Below, one piece after another: positions 23,109-34,316 of a stretch of 64,000 nt of DNA; position 1 is the first letter of the stretch, and every line of letters starts with the position of its first letter. The translations under genes and the position numbers were made by a program. This DNA comes from Iris pallida. Taxonomy: Eukaryota; Streptophyta; Magnoliopsida; Asparagales; Iridaceae. Location: contig JANAVB010016199.1 of assembly GCA_029216955.1 (NCBI GenBank), positions 12,845,489 through 12,909,488 on the forward strand, read 5' to 3'. Below the pieces are notes generated by a model. That model had not been told where the DNA came from. It worked only from the letters and a program-made list of their open reading frames with translations, and ran no database searches.

Positions 23109-24080
23109 CTATAACCTTACATACGAGACAACCTCTGCTTCTTCATTGTCAATCATGACACCATCTCTCCCTGAGCCCTTCCTCATGACTGCTGTCAGGC
23201 TCATCCTGACAAACTGACACTGTCGCCCCGTCCCCGTTCCGACTGTCATCACAGCTACCCTACACCATCTCCTCCCGACCACTGTCAAACCCTCATCACC
23301 GCCACCATTTTTAGTACCACCACCATCAAGCCCTGTCCTTCGACCAAGCTCCACAACCCCTGACTTCTCAACCATAAAATACGCTGCCACCACTATCATC
23401 ATCATTGAAGCAGTTAGTCCGGCCTTCCCGAATCTAAAACCCACATCGCCACCACCACCATGTTCAACTTCACCACCACCCTTAGTCCTGATCGACCACC
23501 ACCTCCTCTGTTCCACACATCACAGACACTACCCGACCCTAAATCCCTATTCGTCCCCACACCTATGCCACCACCACCACCACATCATCATTAACTACCG
23601 TACCCGCCATCACCATTATCACCGCACCACAACCCCCAACCACTTACCTTGTCCGGCATCGGCGAGCCATCACCGTCCGGGCACCAGATCCTCCTATCTG
23701 ACCTCTAGCACCGCGCCCTGGTCCGTCGGTGGCATCCAGCCGCATCGCGCCTTCGCGGAGCGCCCCAGGTCTGTAGACTCGACCTCTCACAATCAACTCC
23801 GTCGTGGCACCATCGCCCGTTGTAGGACTGCTCCGCCAACACCGACGATTTTCCAACGGCTGCGACCGACCACGCCAGGGGCAGCGCTGACACCGGGGCT
23901 GTCGCTGCGACTCCAGCCACCCCGTGCGACAGCGTCTCCGTCGAGAGCCGTCGTTGTGCCGAGCTCGTCTCTAGAGTGTCGCCATCTCTGTAGCTTTCCT
24001 CCATGCGGTGACCGCCTGGACCGTGCACCGCCTGACGAGCTTAGGAAGAACCCCACTGTGAGTCTCCCTCTCTCACTCTT
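23109..24080. other. GC-rich block inside solo LTR B, not called as a gene
   Basis: The block is rich in CCACCACCA and simple proline/threonine-coding words. Several overlapping open frames exist on both strands (for example 23109-23516 and 23793-24083 minus), as expected from GC-rich repeats. None resembles a known family. A similar GC-rich block occupies the same relative position in LTR B' (34420-34740) and LTR H, so it is probably the LTR transcript-leader region. Confidence 0.55.
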
Positions 24081-24261
24081 CATCTTCTTCTTTTCCTTTT
24101 TGTTTTTGTTTGTTTTGTTCTCTCTCTCCCACAGGGAATAGAGGATTTGTTTTAATTTTAATTTTCTTTTTCTTTGTTTCAGTGGGCTAAGTGTTTTGGG
24201 CTTGGGCTCGGCCTAATAGCTATCTTTTAGCTTAGCTTAATTTGTAATACTGGACTGGGCA

Positions 24262-24262
<1 letters not shown>

Positions 24263-24330
<68 letters not shown>

Positions 24331-24359
24331 TATATATATATTTTATATATATATATATA
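24263..24359. repeat. (TA)n tract at the LINE 3' end
   Basis: About 97 bp of TATA repeats with small interruptions (CACACA at 24321, TTTT at 24341). It directly adjoins the LINE remnant where a poly(A) tail would be expected on the minus strand. Confidence 0.9.
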
Positions 24360-25439
24360 AAGCAAAAGTTCATTTATTGATGTACTAGGCGCAAAATGTC
24401 GAACCCTATACAAGTAAGCACGCCAAGCGCTATGAAACAAGAAAACCTAAAAGCCTAAACCGAGTGCCGGGGGTAACTCAATAGGTTAGCGTAACGCCTG
24501 CCAAAAATGGTCCGGAGAGTAGGAGCATCGATTCCTGATCTTGAGAATTTGACGGAGGACTTCGCTGATCAGTTGTGATGGGTTGTATTGGCGGCCTTCG
24601 TACATGTATTTATTTCGGTTCTTCCAGAGAACCCAAATTCCAGTGACAGCGGCGATCTGATGGGTATGAGAACTGTACCAGTAATCCAGGAGATCGTTGA
24701 AGCCCCCGGACCTTTGCTCCATCCTGCATCAGCGAGACAGGTCGCACCGCATCTGAGTAGCGATATCGCCTGAAAGCAGGATGTGCTCAGCTATTTTTGA
24801 GTTGTGATAGGTACATCAGTGACAGCTTGAGACAAGGCTGAAGCCTATGGTCGTAAGAGAGTCGTCAGTCGGAAGCTTTCTACGTTGAGCTCTCCAGATG
24901 AAAAAAGACCACTTGTTGGGGATGCATGATTGCTAATATGGAGCGATCAATGGGGATGGCACCCCTCGCCCCCTACCTCTCGCCTGGCTGAGGCTATAGT
25001 GAACGATCCTCCGATGGTTGGGGCCCAAATCAGCACATCCGAGAGATCGTTGATCCGAACGTCCGCGGCGGCTAATTCGGTTGTCGCCGCCAGCCCGATC
25101 CACTCTCTGATCTTCGCCCATCTCCAACCTGATACGGCATCCCAAAGATCTCGAATCATGCAGTTGATAGGAGCGTTCGGGGACAAATGGTATACCGTGT
25201 TACCGATCTACCGCTCGTGACAAGGCGACGAGCTACCGTTGCCAAGCCGCATGCGGATGAGGGGTTCGGCAAGCTGGCGGCCGTGAAGGATGCGACGCCA
25301 GAATGAGGAGGAGCGATTGTTGGCTACGACCCTCGCAGGGTGAGAATGTTGGAAGTATCTGGCTTTCATGAACTGCGTCCAGAGAGAGTTCTGTGTTCTC
25401 AACTTCCACCACAATTTCATCGAGCAAGCGTCCACAATG
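24360..25439 (-). pseudogene. LINE non-LTR retrotransposon remnant, 3' portion of the ORF2 region
   Basis: Read on the minus strand, the pieces are, in order: [20 protein letters not shown] and SSSFWRRILHGRQLAEPLIR near 25430-25230, INDLSDVLIWAPTIGGSFTI near 25070, then a zinc-binding reverse-transcriptase-associated segment. The last piece is FNDLLDYWYSSHTHQIAAVT followed by WVLWKNRNKYMYEGR at 24720-24486, ending before CAATAAATGAAC at 24370. This is the region after the polymerase in plant LINE ORF2. The frame changes several times, the polymerase itself is absent (5' truncation, typical of LINEs), and no protein can be made. It lies inside solo LTR B, bounded by (TA)n on both sides. Confidence 0.82.

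Positions 25440-25533
<94 letters not shown>
25440..25533. repeat. (TA)n microsatellite
   Basis: 94 bp of uninterrupted alternating TA between the LINE remnant and a GC-rich SINE-like block. Confidence 0.95.
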
Positions 25534-25535
<2 letters not shown>

Positions 25536-25536
<1 letters not shown>

Positions 25537-25638
25537 AAAAAAAACCAAGCGGCCGTGTCGAAGACACCCAGCCACCGCCTGGCCCGGGGGCCGTGGGCGA
25601 ACCACCAAGCCGCCCCCGTGGGGGCTCGAACTCCGTAT
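25536..25638 (-). repeat. Possible short SINE-like insertion
   Basis: A sharply bounded, about 70% GC block sits inside TA repeats. On the minus strand it begins near GGAGTTCGAGCCCC, which resembles a pol III B box (GTTCGAGCC at 25631-25623), and ends in nine T. T-terminated tails occur in the plant Au-type SINEs. No convincing A box is visible, so this is tentative. Confidence 0.35.
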
Positions 25639-27534
25639 ATATATATATACCCATTATGTATATTGTAGTATCAGTATGTAATAAGTATGTGTACATATCA
25701 AACTTAGGTATTAGTATAATACTACGAATATATATTATTATAAGTATTATTGTTATTATTTTGTATTATTAAATAAATATATAGTAATATTTCTAAATTA
25801 TTGGTTACAAGGTTTAGTATTGGGCTTTGGGTTTTATAAACTAGATTTATCTCATTTTATTATTGGGCCTAGTACTAGGTTTGGGCATTAGTCCATAGAT
25901 AATAATGATTTTTATTTGATTATTTTGGTTACAGATGTATAGGCTTTAATTTATCTATGGGATTGCCTTTAAGTACTATTGTGGTATTATTATCATTAGT
26001 ATTATTTAAATACATTTTTGGTATTGTTATCATATTTCTATTATTAATATTTCTTAATTATATTTGTAGAAAAATGTAATATTTAGCTTGGGGCATTATG
26101 TTGGGTCATATATAGTATTTCTATACCATCAATAATAATATTACTGCTTTTAAAAATATAGTAAATAATTTCCTAGTACTTACTTGTGATAAAATGTATT
26201 TTTGGGCTTGAGCCCTATATGTAATTTCAATTTGGGGGTTTTAGCTCTAAAAAGGTTTCCTATGATTTTCTTGGCTTCCAAGTATTTACCTAAATTATTT
26301 TGATTAATAAAATATATATTTTCCAAATATTACACATAGTTTCTAAATAATTTTAAATATTTCTAGATATATAAATATTTTTTTCTCTTATTAGGGATTT
26401 GTTTTATTAAACGAATTTCTCTTTGATTTCTATCTTGATCGTGATAGTCGTACGATCGTAATTCATGCGAATTCTGACTTCTCCTTATCGACCCAAGGCT
26501 AATTAGACTGCCCCGAATCCAATGGCACTGTCTGTTCCATCGTTAGAGGCCGTCTTGCATAGATATGACATCTGCGACTATTCTGTGCCAATATGACCCA
26601 GTCACAAGCAACTGCAACTAATTCAGGCAAGTACATATACTGATTGCTTACAATTCCTAATAGTTTTTCCATTACATGTTATACATATGCATCTCTTATT
26701 TTGTTGACACGCTTGTTATACGAGGTTAGTATTATGGATTCTTTACATGTTATATTTTTTGACTACTATGTTCATGACTAGTGTATTTACAAGATTACCA
26801 TACTCATGACATATTTGAATCCATGAATTTTTATCAGGCAGAGAAATATCTTAGTAGCGTGTGAACTACCCAGAAATATTCTATTGGTGTAACGTAAATA
26901 AAAGAAACCGTACACGACACGTACGGTTGGTCGGATTTATCCCTTAGTCGTTCACATGTCGAACACGATATTTGAACACACTTAGATAGGTGTCGTTTCA
27001 CTTGATTATCTTGTTTTCGTCATCAGGTACCATGTTTACATATTTACATTTTTCTGCTATTTGCCATGTCCTGTTACAGAGTTACATGTTTCTTTCTTGA
27101 TATGCCATGATATCAGTCTTACTTGCTAGTCTACATTCCATATGATATTTCATGTTTTTGTAATTTCTATCATGTTTTGAACAGCCTGTCATATGTGTAC
27201 TTGTTCTATTCCTGACTGAAAACTAATTTTTCAGATTAGTCACAGCCACTCTTTGCTTTGGATCTTTGGGGAGACATAGGTATATTGGAAGGCCAAACTA
27301 GAAGACTAGTTAGATATGTTAATAGTCATTTTCAATATTTGTAAGATATTGTATTTTCTTTAAATGTAAACTTTGAAAATTGTAATTTTGACTTAGTTGT
27401 TGTGAATGAGAAAATAAAGATATATTTTATAAGCACTTGTTTATTGCGGGCTAGCTCGCGGCATAGGCTGGACTTGCGCATGTACTCGCATCCCGAAAAG
27501 TGGGTGTGGGTCATGACACACGTATAGTCGAGGA

Positions 27535-27658
27535 TAATTGTGAATTGAATTTAACCTAGGAATGACTTTGTTGGATGACTCGGACCCCTTGGATTGAACG
27601 CTACGAATGCGAACAGGAGAAATCTATGCTCGAAGTTTAGAAATCGGAGTGATGCGAG
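27535..27658 (+). repeat. Direct repeat, left copy, flanking the Athila fragment
   Basis: This belongs to the interior of element C. It matches 29831-29951 from GAATTTAACCTAGGAATGAC to CGGAGTRATGCGAG at roughly 90% by eye. The copy ends GCGAG directly at the Athila LTR start. Confidence 0.88.
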
Positions 27659-28950
27659 TGATGAGAACATAAAATGTTATATTTTTATCCCTTATTGTTT
27701 ATCCTTTTATGCTCATTTCATGACTAAAGGTACTGACTATTCTTCTATTTTGATTTAGGATGCAATTGTAGACACTATGTGCAAAATGGAGCTAAATAGC
27801 AAATTTGGACAATTTTGACATCTTTTACCAAAATGGGCATAACTTTTTCATCCGAAATGAAATTAAGGTGCTTAAAAAGATTTGGAAAGGTAAGACAAAG
27901 ACCTACAACTTTCGTATTTGAAGTTTTCCGATATTCAAGCTGTATCATGGACGAAATCAGGCTTGAAGTTGAGTCAAAGATGTTGTGAACGAAAATAGGA
28001 ACAAAAAATAACTATTTCCCTACTTAGTTTTTTTTGTTTGAGTTGTAACTTTTAGAGGATTTTTGGGGAGATATTCTGGGATTCAAACAACTAATTTAGG
28101 GTATATAAAAGGGATAGCAATCATGAGGAAAGAACAACGACACACAACTTTTTTTCTTCTTCTCCAACTTTTTTTTTGAAGTTTTTATGAACATATGTGG
28201 CTAAAAGTCTTGTTGGTCGAAGGAAACGGAAACTTGGAATCAATAAACTTGTGAGATCTGAATTGTTTTTATTTGTTTGATTTATACTTTGGGTATTAAA
28301 TATTTTTCTATGCCCACCTTCATGATTGTTTTGTTTAATTAATTTGAGGCCTACTAGTTTATTATTCATCTCGATCTACTGCTTAATTAGAAATCAAATC
28401 CCTAATTGTTTGATTCCTCTACTTTGTGAAACAACTAAGATTTAATGAACTGTTTTGTTTTATTAGATCTTAAGAGAAAAACTTTTGACAAAACTAAATG
28501 CAATCGTTTGTGCTCGTGTTGTTTTGTTTCATTGATCTCTTGGTTCTTTAAGAAATTGCTAGATTAAATCTTCAGCGCTTGTCTTGGTTTATTTAGTAAT
28601 TAAAGTTAATTAGATTATTTTTATAATTAACTAAGCCTAAGAGAGATAGGAAGATACTTCCAACGATGAATATTCAAAGTATGAGTTAATTTATGCCTGC
28701 ATCGTTGATCAATTTTAAAGATTCTAATGGTGAATGTTGACTAGGACCAATATTTGTTCCTTGGATTGATTTCAATACTTCAAGTATTTTTAGATCTTCT
28801 TAAATTTGCTTTCATCATATTCAAAACTCTTTCCTCCATCCTTGTTCACATAGAATAAAATTATACTAATTACTTTCCGTGTCCTTACTCTCACTTCTAC
28901 ATATAATTTTAAGAGTAAAGATTTTATTTTTGGGTGCATACGACAGCACA
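27659..28950 (+). repeat. Athila 5' LTR
   Basis: It starts TGATGAGAACATAAAATG and ends GCATACGACAGCACA, about 1.29 kb, with a TATA box (TATATAAAAGGG) near 28098. Athila LTRs commonly open with this TGATGAGAACATAAA wording. No coding content. Confidence 0.78.
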
Positions 28951-28958
28951 CCAAATTT

Positions 28959-28977
28959 TGGCATCGTTGTCGATGAG
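28959..28977 (+). promoter_or_regulatory. Athila primer binding site, mutated
   Basis: TGGCATCGTTGTCGATGAG resembles the Athila site (normally tRNA-Asp type, TGGCGCCGTTG...) with CG to CA/TA changes. Confidence 0.7.
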
Positions 28978-29189
28978 TAATTTTAGTTATTATTTATGAT
29001 TTTTGTGATCTTTATTTTATTCTTGTAATAAAATAATTTTTTGTTTATTAGAATTTTTTTAACAGGACATGGCGATCAATTATCAACAATTTGGCACTTG
29101 GCTGTATCTTCCATCTAGGCACGCTAATGAGATAAATATATTTTTTCTCTTGAACAGCAAATTCTAGTTTAACTTTTCTTGTTCATAAA

Positions 29190-29933
29190 ATGGTTGTAGG
29201 TAACATGCAAACAACAATGGCTTGTGAGATTTGTTTAGTAGTAGGGCATCCAACTGATATGTGCCCAATACTTCAAGACGAGCCCCGTGTAACTCAAAAT
29301 CGTCCAAGTTATCAACAGTACAAGCAACCATATCCCCACGAACAACACTCATGCCAAACGTCTAACTCTGGTACGTCTTTAGAAGATATTGTTAAGTCTC
29401 TTGCCACTAATACTTTATAATTTCAACAGGAGATGAGGGCCAAAATCCAAAATTTAAACATTCAAATGAGCCAAATGGCAACCGCAATTAATAAATTGGA
29501 GGCACAAAGTTTGAAAAAACTTCCATCTCAAATGATAGTACATCCAAAAGAAAATACAAGTGTAATCATTTTGGGAAGTGGTAAAAAGGTTGACATTCAA
29601 GTAAAAGAAGTGCCTACATCGTCAAAACAAGAAGAAGAGAAAACAAATATTACAGACACGAACTTTCCCAACGATGATGAGGTACCCAATTGTAAGTTTC
29701 CAAATCTTTCTGAGTATAAGCCAGTACCTCCTTTTCCTCAAGCTTTGGCAGAGTCTAGGAAAATTGAACAAAATAATGAGTTATATGAGACTTTTTGTAA
29801 ATGTGAGGTAAATATTCTACTTTTAGATGCTATCGTGAATGAATTTAACCTAGGAATGACTTTGTTGAATGACTCGGACCCTTGGACTGAATGTTGTGAT
29901 TGCGAACAGGAGAAATCTATGCTCGAAGTTTAG
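29190..29933 (+). pseudogene. Athila gag, C-terminal half, running into element C
   Basis: The nucleocapsid-side half of an Athila gag. It shows CEICLVVGHPTDMCPILQD (zinc knuckle), TSLEDIVKSLATNTL, a stop at 29418, then IQNLNIQMSQMATAINKLEA, KLPSQMIVHPKENTSVIILG and YETFCKCEVNILLLDAI. All are standard Athila landmarks. After LLLDAI the frame crosses at about 29830 into the repeated element-C segment and ends by chance at 29933. The capsid half expected between the primer site (28977) and 29190 is nearly all deleted. It is not functional. Confidence 0.87.
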
Positions 29934-29951
29934 AAATCGGAGTAATGCGAG
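29831..29951 (+). repeat. Direct repeat, right copy, flanking the Athila fragment
   Basis: Second copy of 27535-27658. It ends GCGAG and continues into unique interior (CTTGGGTAGG). GCGAG is the likely original Athila target site. Confidence 0.88.
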
Positions 29952-31294
29952 CTTGGGTAGGATGCCCATGTACTAACGACTATGATTTGACCTTACGATT
30001 GGGGATGAGCATTGATATTGGTTACACGGGATGATGCATGACTTTGACTTTGACTTGGTGAGTTAGACTAGTCGTTAGGTAGACATCCTTATGTCGAGAG
30101 GTAGACTTGGTACGATCGACCTTAGCGAGAGTCGCATAGGTAGATTATAGAGCTGGGGTAGCGAGTTATAAAAATTGACACCTGAAAGTTGGGCATGTGA
30201 TCTTAGGATGTTTTGACGAATGATAGGATTCGACTGGACTACGAGATTTGGATATTGGTTTTCAATGGATAGATGATTTGCAAATCAAAAAAGTCAAGTG
30301 AGTTCTTGAGGATAGAAATTGTACATGTTAGATTTGTTCGGACTCCATCACGAGGCTTGGTTGAAATATATATATTTCGGAGACGCCTTAAATATATGCA
30401 TGGTCTAACTCAAGTGGTATGCTGAATTCAAATAAGATGAAAGGATTGATCGGATGAGTTATCATATGTTGATTGAACAAATCGAATTTAATGGATCGGA
30501 TTTTGAGTATACTGGAAAGTTAGTCATCGAAGATGAATCCGTGTGTCGATGAAATCGAATGTGTCTCGAAGATTGAATGAAAGCAAAAGTTTACTTGGTC
30601 GGATTGAAACGATATTATCGAGATTGGAAAATTTATTTGAAAGAGATTCAAGATATGCATAATTAGAAGATTCAGATTTTGATTGATTGTTCAATGGGTT
30701 TAGAAATATATGAAAGATAGAACGATGTGAGCGATAACTTCAAAAGATATTAAAATTGGTTCTCAAAAATTGAGTACCGATATGGGGGATTTTGATTGAG
30801 ACATTGATGCAGTCAGGTTTAGAAGATCGATTAGAAAATTGACGTAAGTACTTGAAAATATTTCAGGTGAATTTAATTAAGTGGTAACAATGGATTTCTA
30901 CTAGGAGATAGCGAATGATCGATTTGGTTGTATTAGATTTGAAATGAATAAGGAACAACACTCTTATAGGTTTGTCATAGAGTTCAGTTGCTCTTGTGTG
31001 TGACGAGTAAAGTTAACCCATGTTTTAAGATGTAGCAGCACGAAGCACATTATAGATAGAGACATGACTTAAGGAATGGTGTTGAAAAATAGTTCAGTTG
31101 TCTAAGAATGACTTAGTTGTTCGATAAAATTGACTATGGCGCGGAGTGCGACTCTGAATAATGAAATTAATATGAAGGGTGTTCGAGAGATCTTTGATGT
31201 ATGCATGATGGATGCAAGTCGAGTAATAAGTGATAAGTGAGGAGTGTGTACTCAGTAAGTTTCGAGGATACAACTTTTTCTGAGTGGTGTATTA
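29952..31294 (+). other. Interior of element C, right part (no gene seen)
   Basis: About 1.34 kb with frequent stops and no recognisable domain. It ends with GTTTCGAGGATACAACTTTTT and GAGTGGTGTATTA immediately before the 3' LTR, equivalent to the polypurine-side end of chromovirus interiors. Confidence 0.6.
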
Positions 31295-31597
31295 TGTAGT
31301 GTCCTGCCTTGCTCAGTTCAACCGAAGGAATCGAAATGCAACGACCTTTGGACTTAGCCATGCAACAGCTTGCTCGAAGTCTTGCTCGGTCGAGGCAACT
31401 CCTTGCTTATGTGGGTGGCTTTGATGAACTTGCCTCAGCTTGGCCTTCACACTAAAAAATGAATGTTTTCAATTTCACTAAGTATGTATGCTAATAAAAG
31501 AGACTAACCCATATAGCTAAAGAAAATAATTCCGCTTTGAGTCAAATGTATATAGAACATGGAAAATGATTAACTTGTTGCCTAAATATCACTCCAG
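31295..31597 (+). repeat. 3' LTR of element C, left piece
   Basis: It starts TGTAGTGTCCTGCC and follows the 5' copy (15907) with scattered substitutions up to AAATATCACTCCA, where solo LTR F is inserted. Confidence 0.85.
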
Positions 31598-31604
31598 TGT
31601 CACG

Positions 31605-31665
31605 TCTCGATCCTATAGGACCGTTCGTCATCGCTTTGATCTCTACAGGACCGTTCGTCCTCGCT
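31605..31665. repeat. Two 30 bp tandem copies (AGGACCGTTCGTC)
   Basis: TATAGGACCGTTCGTCATCGCTT and TACAGGACCGTTCGTCCTCGCTT follow each other at 30 bp spacing near the LTR F end. Confidence 0.8.
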
Positions 31666-32674
31666 TAGGCATGATGTCGTAAAGCGTAAGTTGCGCTTGC
31701 ATAAGATAAAGACCCGTATAATAACAAAATAGACAAGATAAACAATAACATAGCGGAACATAAATGCAAAAATTGAAGCAGCAACAAACAATATAGCAGA
31801 AAACCACAGTAAACATAATGGTACTGAAATTAATATCTTTATTAATATTATTGAATCAATTACAAAGCTCTGATTATCTCTGATATATGTCGTACTTGGC
31901 TTATAATCTCTCATAAACTTTACAGATTACAATGATCTTGTTCCATACATTACGTCCATTTATATACAAAATCAACTCTTGCAATAGAAAACCCATCTCT
32001 TTGCATCTCTTCTGATTTTTGTTTCCTGAGGATAGGGCTCGACTATCTCTTGGATCGTTCATTTTGTCTACCTTGCACCTCCAGGCAAGCTTGTGGTGGG
32101 TCAGTACATTAACTTACTGGTGATGTGAACAAAGGCTACATTGTTTGAAACGATCACTAAGTCATTTAGTAAAAAAAAATTCTTGTGATATGATCTTGCT
32201 ACTTTTACCTACATTCATTTCATACAGTATAGAGTCAGATTACTTCTTTTGAAAACTATTTCGAAACCAATATTTTATTTCTTTCATTCAAGCTAACTAA
32301 CTGGTCAATCTCCATGTACGATAGCAGTTCATCAATATGATGCAATATACACATGAGCCATAACAGTTTATTATGGACTATAGCAGAAAACATATCATGC
32401 ATTTCTTATTCTTTCTCTATGTAACAAGTCATTTTTCAAAAATAGTACTTTTATGTGAACGATTATCATGGAGCAGTTCATATGAGGAAACATAAATACC
32501 ATAAACGGACATCACCGTTTGGTGAATCTTACCCAAAGCCGTCGATTCCATCCCTACACAAGACAAGGATTATGATAAACTAATGCATACATAATTGACT
32601 GAATGTACAATGTGTTCCATGTTCGTCTCTGTATGGTTAGGCTGAAAACAATCTTCATAGATGCATGCTCGTCG

Positions 32675-32818
32675 ATTAGCAGTTGTGACTCAAGGCTCAG
32701 CTCTACACCAATACATGCATACATCAGCAGCTGTGGCTCAAGGTTCAGCTCTGTACTGATATACACACATACTAGCGATTGCGGCTCAAGGTTCAGCTCC
32801 TCACTAATTGATATCTAT
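32675..32818. repeat. Three 48 bp tandem repeats in LTR F
   Basis: CTCAAGGYTCAGCTC recurs at 32689, 32737 and 32785, within units that also share a GTTGTGA/GCTGTGG lead and ACACATAC-like ends. Confidence 0.85.
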
Positions 32819-34156
32819 CTATATGACGGTCTACGGGTCATTTTCCGTGATTAGAAGTTAGGATATTCTTGCCCATCTCACTATAGATATGACACCCCCT
32901 AAGCGTAATGTCTCTTTTAGCTCAAGGGTGCCCAATCCCTCCATAGACGAGCGGTTCCCAGAGCTCCAAGAACCGGTCGACAAAGTATACCTTGTGCACA
33001 AGTTATCCAGACCTATGCATGAACAAAATTATCAGATAAAATATCTATGATGCTACAGTTTATCGATAAGCAGACAATCCCAAATATTCTCTGTTCCATA
33101 TCCATTCTTTCAAGTAACAAGTGCTTTCTATCGATTCTATTATTCCATACGATTCTGTCATTCCATACGATTCCATCATTCAAGTAGACGGTGAACATAT
33201 CTACTTATGCAAACATAGTAACATCTTGGTATCATTAAACATATATTACGATTATCGATACAGTTCAAGGGCAATAAATATTCACTTCTTATTAAGCATG
33301 TCAATGGTTCAACGATTTAAGCCACATTCAAACTTTAGCAGTTAAAGCTTCTTATCTCGTTTAGTATGGGCATATGTAATTTTTTTATAAGCATTCTAAT
33401 TCATTGATTGTAACTCCTCTTCCCAAAAATTTTTGAAATATTTTTTAATATTTATTTGATTTAAATGGTGATTTTTAAATTTTTTATAAATAATTAATTA
33501 GTTAATTATTACGGTAGATGACTTTAGCCATGGTTGAGTTTTGAAGTACAAGACGACTAAGAATCATGGCACGGATAGCATGGTCGTGTACCTTGACTAG
33601 TGTATTAGCCATACCAATGAAGACCCAGCCATAAGTGTGTCCTAACTAGAAAAACCATGCCAAGTTGTGACTTGACTTGTATAAAAAAATTGATTAATTA
33701 TTATTAAGATTATTTAACTTTTAGGAGACCTGGCTGTACCAATATAACCCGGACTGGACCCGAACCGAGCCCAAGCCCATGTAGAGGTATTATGTGTGCC
33801 AAGACGTCCGGGTGGTATATTGTATGTATATACACATATTTTATAATTTATTTAAATGGAGTAATATTTATTTCATATATAGTTGTTATAAGTATAATAT
33901 AAAATTATTTGTTATTAAATGGATCTATACGTTAAATATATAGATGTCTAGTAGTATATAATATTATCTTCCAAACCCTTAGTATTTTATTTCATTCTAT
34001 CTATCTATTTATTTATTTATTTAATTGTTGTTTAATTATTTATTCATTTATGTATTATAGAATTTATTTACGTAGCAAAAGAATTTATGGTATAAACATG
34101 GTTTATGCTTTAGATTATTTATATAAATATTTCTAGTATTTATCTACAGTGTGCAT

Positions 34157-34316
<160 letters not shown>

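Larger units (their letters stand above)
22432..27518 (+). repeat. Solo LTR B (Tekay-like) with nested LINE and SINE-like DNA
   Basis: It starts TGTAACCCCTCTTCCCG and ends AGTGGGTGTGGGTCATGACA. Both flanks carry CACGT (22427-22431 and 27519-27523), a perfect 5 bp target-site duplication, so the copy is a solo LTR. It has an AT-rich first 600 bp and a GC-rich block (23110-24080). Two (TA)n tracts bound a LINE remnant. The 3' part carries CTGACTGAAAACTAATTTTTCAG at 27212-27234. Removing the nested DNA leaves about 3.8 kb. Confidence 0.88.
27659..29830 (+). mobile_element. Athila-lineage Ty3/gypsy fragment: 5' LTR and part of gag
   Basis: The LTR (27659-28950) is followed by an Athila-type primer site and a gag C-terminal half. 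The N-terminal gag, all of pol and the 3' LTR are missing. It sits in the interior of element C between two copies of a 120 bp host segment. The identity rests on the primer site and the gag wording, both characteristic of Athila. Confidence 0.85.

Noticed and set aside
23109..24083. Overlapping frames in GC-rich DNA
   Set aside because: Four or more overlapping frames on both strands, simple composition, position inside a solo LTR.
25622..25634. A tRNA gene based on the GTTCGAGCC box
   Set aside because: No cloverleaf, A box or acceptor stem can be drawn; at most a SINE-like remnant.
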